Source: Streptomyces viridochromogenes DSM 40736
Lineage (GTDB): Bacteria; Actinomycetota; Actinomycetes; Streptomycetales; Streptomycetaceae
Length of the DNA: 64,000 nucleotides
NCBI RefSeq assembly: GCF_000158955.1
Contig: NZ_GG657757.1
Location: 1,363,613-1,427,612, forward strand
Reading direction: 5' to 3'
Positions within the stretch are counted from its first letter, which is position 1, and every line of letters starts with the position of its first letter. Shown here in pieces: positions 33,834 through 41,927 of the stretch. The notes under the pieces were generated by a model, which worked only from the letters and a program-made list of their open reading frames with translations, was not told the origin of the DNA and searched no databases. The position numbers and the translations under genes were made by a program.

Positions 33834-33861
33834 GGCGCCCCCGGATCGCTCCAGGGGCGCC
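33834..33861. terminator. Bidirectional hairpin between SRPBCC and padR genes
   Basis: GGCGCCCC (33834-33841) pairs with GGGGCGCC (33854-33861); inner GGA/TCC extends the stem. It serves both convergent genes. Confidence 0.65.
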
Positions 33862-33883
33862 CGTCCCACGAGGGGGATGAACC

Positions 33884-34525
33884 TCAGTCCTCGTCGGCGA
33901 GGATCAGATACAGCTTCTTGCGGGCTTCGTTGATGACGCCGAGCGCCTTCTCCCGCTGTTCCTTGCTGCCGGTCTTCCAGACCTGCCCGAAGGCCTCCAT
34001 GAGCCCGAAGCCGGCCTGGCGGATCTCGCCGAGGGCCTCCCAGTCGACCCCACGGGAGGCCTCCTCCCAGGGCGCCTCGGGCCCCTCCTCGGCCGCCGCG
34101 CGTCCCGCCTCGGTGAGCGAGAACAGCTTCTTGCCGCCCTCGGACTCGCTGATGATCAGCCCTTCGTCCTCCAGCAGCTGGAGGGTGGGATACACCGAGC
34201 CCGGACTGGGCTTCCACGCCCCGCCGCTGCGCTCGGCGATCTCCTGGATCATCTCGTAGCCGTGCATCGGCCGGTCCTTCAACAGGGCCAGGATCGATGC
34301 CCGTACATCACCGCGCCGCGCCCTTCCCCTGGGCCCGCCACGCCCTCGGCCGCCCCAGGGGCCGGGACCGAAGCCCGGGCCACCGGGCCCGCCCCAGCCG
34401 GGGCCGCCGGGACCGCCCGGGCCGAAGGGACCGAAGGCAGCACGCAGCCCCTCGAAACCGCCCCGGCCGTGCCGCGGTCCGCCGTGTCCGTGTCCATGTC
34501 CGTGCTCAAAACCATGGGTGCGCAT
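33884..34525 (-). CDS. PadR-family transcriptional regulator with Gly/His-rich N-terminus
   Basis: The 213-residue protein begins with a low-complexity region (1-70) rich in His, Gly and Pro (HGHGHGHGG, then GFGPGPWGG), possibly metal-binding, followed by the PadR winged helix (about 72-145: RASILALLKDRPMHGYEMIQEIAERSGGAWKPSPGSVYPTLQLLEDEGLI) and a C-terminal helical dimer domain. ATG 34525 follows GGAGAG. CGATATATCG lies 46 bp upstream, and such dyads are typical PadR operators, so autoregulation is likely. No ABC exporter, the usual partner, is adjacent. Confidence 0.9.
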   Translation of the reverse strand: MRTHGFEHGHGHGHGGPRHGRGGFEGLRAAFGPFGPGGPGGPGWGGPGGPGFGPGPWGGRGRGGPRGRARRGDVRASILALLKDRPMHGYEMIQEIAERSGGAWKPSPGSVYPTLQLLEDEGLIISESEGGKKLFSLTEAGRAAAEEGPEAPWEEASRGVDWEALGEIRQAGFGLMEAFGQVWKTGSKEQREKALGVINEARKKLYLILADED

Positions 34526-34570
34526 CGCAACCACTCTCCATTCCATCGTTGATCTGTCGCGATACCTCAA

Positions 34571-34580
34571 CGATATATCG
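34571..34580. promoter_or_regulatory. Candidate PadR operator
   Basis: CGATATATCG is a perfect palindrome 46 bp upstream of padR; a further CGATA half-site (34559-34563) lies 7 bp away on the other side of TCAA. Confidence 0.5.
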
Positions 34581-34667
34581 GAACAGTTGCCCAGACAAGA
34601 CTGGATCCGCAGCCGCTTGTGTCCTGTGACAGCGAAATCTCGTTCGATTGCCGCTGAACCGCGGCTC

Positions 34668-34673
34668 TAGGCT
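34668..34673 (+). promoter_or_regulatory. -10 element of the methyltransferase gene
   Basis: TAGGCT ends 6 nt before GTG 34680; leaderless arrangement. Confidence 0.55.
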
Positions 34674-34679
34674 GTCGCG

Positions 34680-35528
34680 GTGACTGATGAGCAGGAGCGG
34701 GTGCGGCCGTCGGGAGTCTGGGCCACCGCGGTGGGGGTGGCCCGGGTGCGGGCGCTGGAGACCGAGCGGGAGAACGCGCTGTTCCGCGACCCACTGGCAC
34801 AGGCCTTCGCCACCGCCGGCGGCCTGTGGCCCTCCTCGCCGCCGCCCGATGACGAGGCCGCGCGACGCCGCCGGCCGGCCGTGTCGTTCTCCATCGTCAT
34901 CAGGACGAAGTTCCTCGACGACCTGTTGCGGCAGGCCTCCGCGTCGGGTGTCCGGCAGGTCGTGCTGCTCGGCGCCGGCATGGACACCCGGGCCTTCCGG
35001 ATGGACTGGCCCGAGGGCACCCGGCTGTTCGAGGTCGACACCGCCGCGCCCCTGGACTTCAAGGCTTCGGTGCTGCGCCAGGAGCGGGCCGTCGCACGCT
35101 GCGAGCGGATCACCGTCCCGGTGGACCTGCGTGAGGACTGGCCGGGCGCGCTGGCCGCCGCGGGGCACGACCCGGCGGTGCCGACCGCATGGATCGCCGA
35201 AGGACTACTGATCTATCTGACCGAGGACGCGGTGGAGCTACTGCTGGCCCGGATCGGCGCGCAGTCGGCGGCAGGCAGTCGGATGGGGCTGACCTTGGGC
35301 TCGCGCGGCGTGATCGAGCGCTTCGGCGCGCACGCCGAGCCGGGATCGGCGGCGTCCATGTGGGTCTCGGAGATGCCCGACGACCCGGTGGGCTGGCTGG
35401 CCGGGCACGGCTGGGAGGCCGGCAGCCACACCCTGCGCGAGCGCGCTGCCGCCTACGGCCGCCCGATCAGCACCCCTGCGCAGCGCGAGGAGCGGCCCGG
35501 CGGACTGATCTCGGCGGTCCGCCGGTAG
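34680..35528 (+). CDS. SAM-dependent methyltransferase (LCM/TIGR00027 type)
   Basis: The 282-residue protein belongs to the leucine-carboxyl-methyltransferase-like family expanded in mycobacteria and streptomycetes. The SAM-binding loop is VVLLGAGMDTRAFR (about 98-111), the acidic strand FEVDTAAPLDFKA follows, then VDLREDW and WIAEGLLIYL. No membrane segments. The methyl acceptor is unknown; polyketide or small-acid O-methylation is known for relatives. GTG 34680 fits the -10 spacing. The gene starts divergently from padR, but more than 100 bp separate the CGATATATCG site from it. Confidence 0.88.
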   Translation: MTDEQERVRPSGVWATAVGVARVRALETERENALFRDPLAQAFATAGGLWPSSPPPDDEAARRRRPAVSFSIVIRTKFLDDLLRQASASGVRQVVLLGAGMDTRAFRMDWPEGTRLFEVDTAAPLDFKASVLRQERAVARCERITVPVDLREDWPGALAAAGHDPAVPTAWIAEGLLIYLTEDAVELLLARIGAQSAAGSRMGLTLGSRGVIERFGAHAEPGSAASMWVSEMPDDPVGWLAGHGWEAGSHTLRERAAAYGRPISTPAQREERPGGLISAVRR

Positions 35529-35601
35529 AGCGCCTTGGCCGGCCGGCAAAACCGGGCCAGTACTCGCGAATTGGCCTTGGCCCGCGACTTCACGGCGCCT
35601 C

Positions 35602-35607
35602 TAGCGT
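35602..35607 (+). promoter_or_regulatory. -10 element of the phzF-like gene
   Basis: TAGCGT ends 6 nt before ATG 35614; leaderless arrangement. Confidence 0.55.
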
Positions 35608-35613
35608 CTGGGC

Positions 35614-36432
35614 ATGCGGATTCGAATCGTCGACGCCTTCACCGAGCGCCCCTTCTCCGGCAACCCGGCGGGAGTGCTGCTCCTGCACGACGCGGACGCC
35701 TTCCCGGACGACAGCCGGCTCCAGAACATCGCCCTGGAGGTCAACCACGCCGAGACGGCCTTCGCCCACCCCCTCCCCGAGGGCGGCGAGGCCGACTGGG
35801 CACTGCGCTGGTTCACGCCGGCCGCCGAGGTCGCCATGTGCGGCCACGCGACCCTGGCCACCGCCCACGTCCTGCACACCACCGGCGCCCACGAGGGCCC
35901 GGTGCGGTTCGCCACCCGCAGTGGCGTCCTCGTCGCCACACCCACCGGTGACGGCTCCGTCACGCTGGACTTCCCGACGGCCCCGCTCTCCCGGGTCGAC
36001 ACACCCGACGGCCTGGCCGAGGCTCTGGGCGCCGAACCGCTCACGGTCCTCGACACCGGCCCGAACGTCGGCGACCTGCTGGTCGAGATCGCCGACGAGA
36101 AGACGGTGCACGGCCTCAGTCCGGACCTCAGGGCCCTCGCCGCCCACTCCCGGCGCGGTGTCATCGCCACGGCCCGGGCGGAGGACCCCGCCCGTGGCTA
36201 CGACTTCGTCTCGCGCTGTTTCTTCCCGAACGTCGGCATCGACGAGGACCCGGTGACCGGCAGCGCCCACACCGCGCTCGCCCCGTTCTGGTCCGAGCGC
36301 CTGGGCCGCCCGGACCTCACCGGCCTGCAGGCATCGGCCCGCTCCGGCCGCGTCCGCACGGAGCTGCGCGGCGACCGCACCCTGCTGAGCGGCAGAGCGG
36401 TCGTCGTCATCGAGGGCGAGCTGCTGGCCTGA
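35614..36432 (+). CDS. PhzF-family isomerase-like protein
   Basis: A 272-residue protein of the PhzF/diaminopimelate-epimerase fold. Landmarks are FTERPFSGNPAGVLLL at 9-24, the catalytic Glu47 in NHAETAF, the mid-protein AEVAMCGHATLATAHVL, and the second-half GIDEDPVTGSAHTAL. In phenazine clusters PhzF isomerises dihydrohydroxyanthranilate, but most stand-alone members have unknown substrates; no phz genes are near. ATG 35614 is leaderless. A very strong hairpin follows the stop. This is one of several single genes in this stretch with its own promoter and terminator. Confidence 0.92.
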   Translation: MRIRIVDAFTERPFSGNPAGVLLLHDADAFPDDSRLQNIALEVNHAETAFAHPLPEGGEADWALRWFTPAAEVAMCGHATLATAHVLHTTGAHEGPVRFATRSGVLVATPTGDGSVTLDFPTAPLSRVDTPDGLAEALGAEPLTVLDTGPNVGDLLVEIADEKTVHGLSPDLRALAAHSRRGVIATARAEDPARGYDFVSRCFFPNVGIDEDPVTGSAHTALAPFWSERLGRPDLTGLQASARSGRVRTELRGDRTLLSGRAVVVIEGELLA

Positions 36433-36436
36433 CACA

Positions 36437-36473
36437 GCGAAGGGGCGCACGACGGTGTCGTACGCCCCTTCGC
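36437..36473. terminator. Strong bidirectional terminator
   Basis: GCGAAGGGGCG (36437-36447) pairs with CGCCCCTTCGC (36463-36473); an inner ACGAC/GTCGT adds five pairs across one C/A mismatch. It lies between convergent phzF-like and CPBP genes. Confidence 0.8.
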
Positions 36474-36480
36474 CGGCTCG

Positions 36481-37284
36481 TCACGCCGTCGGCAGCCACC
36501 CCACCTTGCCCGCGAGCAGCGCGTAGCCCACGAACGCCCCGATGTCGAGCAGCGAGTGGGCCACCACGAGCGGACCGACGCGCCCCCAGCGCCGGTACAG
36601 GTAGACGAAGACGACGCCCATGGCCATGTTCCCGATGAGGCCGCCGATGCCCTGGTAGAGGTGGTACGAGCCGCGCAGGACCGAGCTCCCCACCAGGGCC
36701 GCCGCGGGGGTCCAGCCCAGCTGTCCCAGGCGGCGCAGCAGATAGCCGACGACGATCACTTCCTCCAGCACCGCGTTCTGGATCGCCGAGAGGATCAGCA
36801 CGGGGTACTTCCACCACACGCCGGGCAGCGCCTCGGGCACCACGGTGAGGTTGAAGCCGAGGCCGCGGGCGGCGAGGTAGAAGGCGATTCCGGTGCTGCC
36901 GATGACCGCCGCGATCGCCGCGCCGCGGCCGAGGTCGGGCCAGGGGCGGGTGCGGTCGAAGCCGATGGTGCGCAGGCTCGCGCCCTCGCGCAACAGCAGG
37001 TGCGCGACGAGCGCGACGGGCACCAGCGCCGTGGTGATCCCGAAGAGCTGCCAGGCCAGGTCGAGCCAGGGGCGGCCGGGCGCGGCCGAGGCGTTCATCG
37101 TGGCCGCCTGGTCCTTGAGGCCGCCCGGCTTGGTGACCGAGCCGATGAAGCTGATCAGCGCCGAGACTCCGCTCGCCCCCAGCGAGAGCGCCAGCACGAG
37201 CAGCGTCTCGTTGCGCAGCATCCGCCGCGAGAGCCGCTGCTGGGGGATGGAACCGTCGGCCACCGGGCTCGACTCCGCCTGCAC
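36481..37284 (-). CDS. CPBP-family intramembrane metalloprotease (Abi/CAAX type)
   Basis: The 267-residue protein has about seven or eight membrane segments with the Abi/CAAX signature spread over three motifs: EEVIVVGYLL (paired Glu), SSVLRGSYHLYQG (His, in place of the FxxxH motif) and VVAHSLLD (second His). In bacteria these proteases mature peptides or confer bacteriocin immunity; no peptide gene is adjacent. GTG 37284 is chosen because GGAGG lies 5 nt upstream; GTG 37296 has none. CATACT near 37320 (minus strand) may be its -10. Confidence 0.87.
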   Translation of the reverse strand: MQAESSPVADGSIPQQRLSRRMLRNETLLVLALSLGASGVSALISFIGSVTKPGGLKDQAATMNASAAPGRPWLDLAWQLFGITTALVPVALVAHLLLREGASLRTIGFDRTRPWPDLGRGAAIAAVIGSTGIAFYLAARGLGFNLTVVPEALPGVWWKYPVLILSAIQNAVLEEVIVVGYLLRRLGQLGWTPAAALVGSSVLRGSYHLYQGIGGLIGNMAMGVVFVYLYRRWGRVGPLVVAHSLLDIGAFVGYALLAGKVGWLPTA

Positions 37285-37352
37285 ACCTGCCTCCACTTCA
37301 CCGACCTGTCGGATCAGTATGGCGGCAGCGGGTCGTCACCTGGGCGGCGGTG

Positions 37353-38870
37353 TCAGCTCAGCGACACCGGCTCGGGCAGTCCCACCGGCCAGCTGTGCAC
37401 CGGGTCCCCCTTGTGCATCAGCTCGCGGTAGCGCCGGGTCGTGGCAGCGAGCGCGTCGTCCCGGGTGAGGCCCGCGTCGAGGGCCTTGTGGAAGGTCGCG
37501 GCCTGCCAGCTCGCCCCGTTCACCCTGCGCCGGCACCGCTCCTCGATCACGCCCAGGTACAGGTCGCGGTCGGCCGGTTCGACGCCCCAGGCGTCCAGCC
37601 CGGCCTCGGCCAGCGGCAGCAGTTCGTCGCGGATCAGGCTCACCGCGTCGACCTGCGTGGTGCCGCCGTAGCGGCCGCGGCGGGGCCAGGTGAACCGGGC
37701 GTCGATGCCGTCCTTGCACGCGGCGTCGAAGTTGGCGGCGGCCGCCTCGAACGGCAGCCGGGTCCACACCGGCCGGGACTCCTCGGCGAGGGCGCGGACG
37801 ACACCGTAGTAGAACGCCGTGTTGGCGACGACGTCGATGACGGTGGGACCGGCGGGCAGGACGCGGTTCTCCACCCGCAGGTGCGGGACGCCGTCGGCGA
37901 CGCCGTAGACCGGGCGGTTCCAGCGGTAGATCGTGCCGTTGTGCAGGACGAGCTCGGCGAGCGCCGGGACGCCGCCCTGGTCGAGCATGTCGAGCGGGTC
38001 CTCGTCGTCGCAGATCGGCAGCAGTGCCGGGTAGTAGCGCAGGTTCTCCTCGAAGAGGTCGTACGCCGAGGTGATCCAGCGCTCCCCGAACCAGGTGCGC
38101 GGCCGGACACCCTGCGCCTGGAGCTCCGGCGGGCGGGTGTCGGTGGACTGCTGGAACAGCGGGGGCCGCGACTCGCGCCACAGCTCGCGGCCGAACAGGA
38201 ACGGCGAGTTGGCGCCGACCGCGATCTGCGCGGCGGCGACCGCCTGGGCCGCGTTCCACACGTCGGCGAAGCGGGCCGGTGTGACCTGCAGGTGCAGCTG
38301 CACGGAGGTGCACGCGGCCTCCGGCGCGATGGACTTGGAGGTGCAGCTCAGGTGCTCCACGCCGGCGATGTCGAGGGTGAACTCCTCCCCGCGGGCGGCC
38401 ACGATCTGATCGTTGAGGAGGGTGTACCGGTCGACGTCGGAGAGGTTCGACGAGACCAGGTCGTCCCGGTCGAGGGTCGGGAGAATACCGATCATCACGA
38501 TTCCCGCGTCGACCTCGCCGGCTTTTCGGTCGGCATATGCCAGTGACGTACGGAGTTCCTCCGCCAGCCGGTCGAATACCCGGCCGTCGAGACGGTGTGG
38601 GGGAATGTTGACTTCCAGATTGAACATGGCGAGTTCTGTTTGGAAATCGCGACTGGCGATACGTTCAAGGACTTGTGCGTTCAACATTTTCGGCATGCCG
38701 TCGGCGCCCGTGAGATTCAGCTCGATCTCCAGCCCCATCAGGTTCTTGGGACGATCGAACCGCTTCTCCGCCAGGAGCCGCTCCAAGCTCGCCAGGCACT
38801 GACGAAGCTTGTCGCGGTAGCGCTGGCGATCGGACAGGTCGAACTGGCCTGCCACGACCTTCTCCCCCAT
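37353..38870 (-). CDS. Glutamate--cysteine ligase-like enzyme (GCS2 family)
   Basis: A 505-residue GCS2-type carboxylate-amine ligase. The family core GLEIELNL is at 46-53 and the QTELAMFNLEVNIPP block near 77-91; SIAPEAACTSVQLHLQV and LRVENRVLPAGPT carry further substrate and metal ligands. GCS2 enzymes make gamma-glutamyl bonds; streptomycetes use mycothiol rather than glutathione, so the product may be gamma-glutamylcysteine for ergothioneine or another gamma-glutamyl compound (inference). ATG 38870 follows AGAAGG (weak). The 552-bp region upstream holds no recognisable gene. Confidence 0.88.
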   Translation of the reverse strand: MGEKVVAGQFDLSDRQRYRDKLRQCLASLERLLAEKRFDRPKNLMGLEIELNLTGADGMPKMLNAQVLERIASRDFQTELAMFNLEVNIPPHRLDGRVFDRLAEELRTSLAYADRKAGEVDAGIVMIGILPTLDRDDLVSSNLSDVDRYTLLNDQIVAARGEEFTLDIAGVEHLSCTSKSIAPEAACTSVQLHLQVTPARFADVWNAAQAVAAAQIAVGANSPFLFGRELWRESRPPLFQQSTDTRPPELQAQGVRPRTWFGERWITSAYDLFEENLRYYPALLPICDDEDPLDMLDQGGVPALAELVLHNGTIYRWNRPVYGVADGVPHLRVENRVLPAGPTVIDVVANTAFYYGVVRALAEESRPVWTRLPFEAAAANFDAACKDGIDARFTWPRRGRYGGTTQVDAVSLIRDELLPLAEAGLDAWGVEPADRDLYLGVIEERCRRRVNGASWQAATFHKALDAGLTRDDALAATTRRYRELMHKGDPVHSWPVGLPEPVSLS

Positions 38871-39422
38871 CGATGCGTCCCTCCTCGGATGGTGCGGGCC
38901 GAAGATCCGGCCGCCGGGGTCCCGGTCAGATGGAGGATGCCCAGCAAAAGCGATCGATAACGTCCCGGGCGGGAGCGCGGCCCGCTACGCTGGCCACGTG
39001 TAACCGGTGGCACATTCACTCGGCATGACGCAGAGACCTGATTTTCGGGTACCGCGCACTCGTGAAAAAGCCGACGAGAATGGGCCGACCGCCTCGTGAA
39101 CATTCACCGAGGTCAACGCCTCGCACCACCGCCCGGAATCGGGATAATTCTCGCGAATCGCCGACCGAATGTACCCTTGTTCTACTCACCGGAAACGGCT
39201 AGACGAAACACAGCCTGAACCCGTGTCGTATAAACTCCGCGAACAAGGCAGAAGGTTGGCGCCCACGGTCGACGGGTCCTGCCGTCGAGGCGATGTTCGA
39301 CGGACCCCACCCCCCTCTCGTTCTTGAGACCCGGCCCCCGCCTCTGCCCACCCTCGTGAGCTGACAGCGCCGTCCGCCCCCGCCCTCGTGCCACCGTGCC
39401 TTTGAATGAGAGGCGACCCACC
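38871..39422. other. Intergenic region between divergent GCS2 and 39423 genes
   Basis: No gene is supported. A 7-bp stem, TCGACGG (39269-39275) with CCGTCGA (39282-39288), lies in the presumed leader of the 39423 gene. The stretch 39110-39240 is A/T-richer than neighbours and holds -10-like words (TATAAA, ATAATT), so promoters for both genes probably lie here. Open frames in it have no ribosome site. Confidence 0.6.
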
Positions 39423-40007
39423 ATGCCGCTGCATGTCCCTCCGGCTCCCGCGCCCGCACTCCGTTCCGTCCTGACTGCGCTCTCCTCGCCCACCGCGGTC
39501 CGCGAGGCCCGAACTCCCTCCCTGCTCCGCGCCCAGGGGCCCACCACCCCCGAGCTCCCGCTGCCCGTCCACGTCCTCGACCGGGTCACCGCCGAGGGCG
39601 TGTCGGCCACCCGGCTGGCCGGGTGGCGCTTCCTGATCCGCTGCGGCGAGCGTGCGGTGGCCGCGGCGGAGACCATGCTGACCCCCGACGGCTGGGCCTT
39701 CTCCCACTTCTTCGAAGGCCCGTACATCACCTCGACCGAGCGCGCCCTGCGTCAGGCCGAGACGATGCCGCAGCCGTACCAGCCCCGCCTGCTGTCGGTG
39801 CCCAGCCTGTACATGCTGACGCTCTGGCTGCACGAGGACTGCACCGCGGACGGTGCCGCCGGCCACCCCGCCGCCACCGACCTGCTCGTCCCGCTGGCCC
39901 CCGCCCCTCCCGGTATCGCGGCGCATCGCCCGCACCGCGTCGCCGAACTGCTCCCCGTCCTGACCCACCGGGCGACTCCCACGAGACTGCTCGGCTCACC
40001 CGCCTGA
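39423..40007 (+). CDS. Hypothetical protein (194 aa)
   Basis: Not recognised. The 194-residue product has a Pro/Ala-rich first 45 residues, then a compact region (VLDRVTAEGVSATRLAGWRFLIRCGERAVAAAETML; FSHFFEGPYITSTERALRQAETMP; LLSVPSLYMLTLWLHED) that looks folded and alpha/beta, with a Trp-Leu-His motif near the C-terminus. No signal peptide or membrane helix. Codon bias is strong and the start ATG 39423 lies after GAGAGGCGA. The gene is followed by a good hairpin. Similar proteins exist in Streptomyces from memory, without assigned function. Confidence 0.75.
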   Translation: MPLHVPPAPAPALRSVLTALSSPTAVREARTPSLLRAQGPTTPELPLPVHVLDRVTAEGVSATRLAGWRFLIRCGERAVAAAETMLTPDGWAFSHFFEGPYITSTERALRQAETMPQPYQPRLLSVPSLYMLTLWLHEDCTADGAAGHPAATDLLVPLAPAPPGIAAHRPHRVAELLPVLTHRATPTRLLGSPA

Positions 40008-40032
40008 AGCGCCGCCCGCGAGGTTTTCCGCA

Positions 40033-40060
40033 CCCCGTCGCCGAATTCCCGGCGGCGGGG
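40033..40060 (+). terminator. Rho-independent-like terminator
   Basis: CCCCGTCGCC (40033-40042) pairs with GGCGGCGGGG (40051-40060, one G-U pair) and is followed by a T-rich TCGCCTTTTA tract, 26 bp after the 39423 gene. Confidence 0.7.
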
Positions 40061-40072
40061 TCGCCTTTTATC

Positions 40073-40105
40073 GCTCGTACGAGCCTCCAATGGCTCGTAC
40101 GAGCC
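40073..40105. promoter_or_regulatory. Tandem GCTCGTACGAGC palindromes
   Basis: Perfect palindromes GCTCGTACGAGC (40073-40084) and GGCTCGTACGAGCC (40092-40105) have centres 20 bp apart, about two helical turns, so a regulator could bind both on one face. They lie 200 bp before the DUF5999 gene. A half-site GGCTCGTACG recurs at 40736-40745, before the LacI gene. Confidence 0.6.
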
Positions 40106-40300
40106 GGAAATGGCACCTGGTCCGAGCGAACTAGCCCCATCCGGCCACCACGAACCACCCAAAGTGACAGTCCAGTTGGGATGAACCGTCCGCGCGGGTG
40201 ATGCGTCATGAACCTGTGAGAAGCGGTGCGGCGAAATCCCTGCGGATTGACGCCCTTGGGGCAACACTGGGTTCCGACGACTTATCAACGGGGGGCGGCC

Positions 40301-40609
40301 ATGAACGACACTTCTAGCCGCGGAACAGACAAAGCAGCCGACACGACCGACTCAGCCGACTCGGTCATCTCATCCATCACGACAGAGCGAAAGATCCCAC
40401 CCATGTGCCAGCACCAGACACCGTGCCCTTCCGTCGACTCCGCCGACCGGGAATCCGCCCGCCTCGTGGCGCACCACCCGGAACAGGGATGGAGCCTGCT
40501 GTGCAACGGCGTGGTGCTCTTCGAGGACACCGGTGAGCTTCTGCCGGACGGCCGGGTCATCGACCCGCACCGTCCGCTGGCCGGCAACCAGGTGATGACG
40601 GCGGCCTGA
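40301..40609 (+). CDS. DUF5999 family protein
   Basis: The last 68 residues (from ATG 40403) match DUF5999, a small Streptomyces family: MCQHQTPCPS, then ESARLVAHHPEQGWSLLCNGVVLFEDTGELLPDG. The Cys pairs (CQHQTPC and a later Cys) hint at metal binding. ATG 40301 adds a 34-residue Thr/Ser/Asp-rich extension and is preferred here because a GGGGGG site precedes it; ATG 40403 gives the usual family length but lacks a clear ribosome site. Two perfect palindromes lie 200 bp upstream. Function unknown. Confidence 0.82.
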   Translation: MNDTSSRGTDKAADTTDSADSVISSITTERKIPPMCQHQTPCPSVDSADRESARLVAHHPEQGWSLLCNGVVLFEDTGELLPDGRVIDPHRPLAGNQVMTAA

Positions 40610-40818
40610 GGACCGCCGGGCGGAGTGACGTCCGCCCGCAGACAAAGAGGGGCCGGCCGCAGCACCTGCGAACCGGCCCCGACGTATGTCCGGGTGCCGT
40701 CACCGCGCGTCACCCCCTGCGACTTCCCGTTCATGGCTCGTACGCCTTCCCACCGATGCCCGCTTTCCGGAAGACTCCTGGAAGTTTCGCGGGTGGTGCG
40801 TCGACGGAGGTGGGGCAA

Positions 40819-41853
40819 GTGGCAGCACGTGAGGCCGACGCCGGGGGCAAGGTCACGATCACGGAGATCGCCCGGCAGGCCGGCGTCTCCGTACCGACCG
40901 TGTCCCGGGTCGTCAACGGCCGGTCCGACGTGGCGCCGCAGACCCGGGCCCGGGTCGAGGACCTGCTGCGCCGGCACGGCTACCGCAGGCGCGCGGCGTC
41001 CCCGGGCACCCGTGCGGCCCTGCTCGACCTGGTCTTCAACGACCTCGACAGTCCCTGGGCCGTACAGATCATCCGTGGGGTCGAGGAGGTGGCTCACGCG
41101 GCCGGGGTCGGCACGGTGGTGTCGGCGATCCACGGGCGTTCGGGCGACGCCCGCGAGTGGATGCGCAATCTGCGCGCCCGTGCCTCCGACGGCGTCATCC
41201 TCGTCACCTCCGCCCTGGAACCGACGCTCCACGAGGAACTGCGCATCCTCGGCGTCCCGCTGGTCGTCGTCGACCCCGCCGGCTCGCCCGCCCAGGACGC
41301 GCCCACGATCGGCGCCGCGAACTGGTCGGGCGGCATGGCGGCCACCGAGCACCTGCTCTCCCTGGGCCACCGCAGGATCGGTCTGATCGCCGGCCCGCCG
41401 CGGCTGTTGTGCTCCCGGGCCCGGCTGGACGGCTACCGCGCGGCCCTGGAAGGCGCCGGCATCGCGCTGGACCCGTCTCTCGTCGTGCCGGGGGACTTCC
41501 GGCCGGAGTCCGGCTTCGCCGCCTGCGACGCGCTGCTCGGCCTGCCCGAGCCGCCGACCGCCGTGTTCGCGGCGAGCGACCAGATGGCGCTCGGCGCGAT
41601 CGAGGCGCTGCGCCGACGCGGGCTGCGGGTGCCGCAGGACATGAGCGTGGTCGGTTTCGACGACCTTCCGGAAGTCCGCTGGTCGGCTCCGCCGCTGACC
41701 ACCGTCCGCCAGCCCCTGGCCGACATGGGCAAACTGGCCGCGCGCACGGTCCTCCGCCTCACCCGCGACGAACAGCCGGACTCCCCTCGGGTGGAACTGG
41801 GAACGGAGCTGGTCGTCAGGGCGAGCACGGCACCACCGCCGACGGCCGGCTGA
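40819..41853 (+). CDS. LacI-family regulator of xylan utilisation (BxlR-like)
   Basis: A 344-residue LacI protein: helix-turn-helix at about 13-60 (VTITEIARQAGVSVPTVSRVVNGRSDVAPQTRARV), then a periplasmic-binding-like sugar domain (about 70-335, DLVFNDLDSPWAVQIIRG; SVVGFDDLPEVRWSAPPLTTVRQP). GTG 40819 is chosen because GGAGG lies 8 nt upstream. It is convergent with a GH10 xylanase gene that follows a sugar ABC operon whose leader has a CGAA-N-TTCG-type dyad, the site type known for BxlR. Repression released by xylobiose is expected by analogy. Confidence 0.88.
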   Translation: MAAREADAGGKVTITEIARQAGVSVPTVSRVVNGRSDVAPQTRARVEDLLRRHGYRRRAASPGTRAALLDLVFNDLDSPWAVQIIRGVEEVAHAAGVGTVVSAIHGRSGDAREWMRNLRARASDGVILVTSALEPTLHEELRILGVPLVVVDPAGSPAQDAPTIGAANWSGGMAATEHLLSLGHRRIGLIAGPPRLLCSRARLDGYRAALEGAGIALDPSLVVPGDFRPESGFAACDALLGLPEPPTAVFAASDQMALGAIEALRRRGLRVPQDMSVVGFDDLPEVRWSAPPLTTVRQPLADMGKLAARTVLRLTRDEQPDSPRVELGTELVVRASTAPPPTAG

Positions 41854-41927
41854 CGGACTCCGGCCGCACGGCGGTCGCGGGCAGTCGTGCCGCCGGTGGG
41901 AGGGCACAGCGGGGCCCAACCGCCCCG

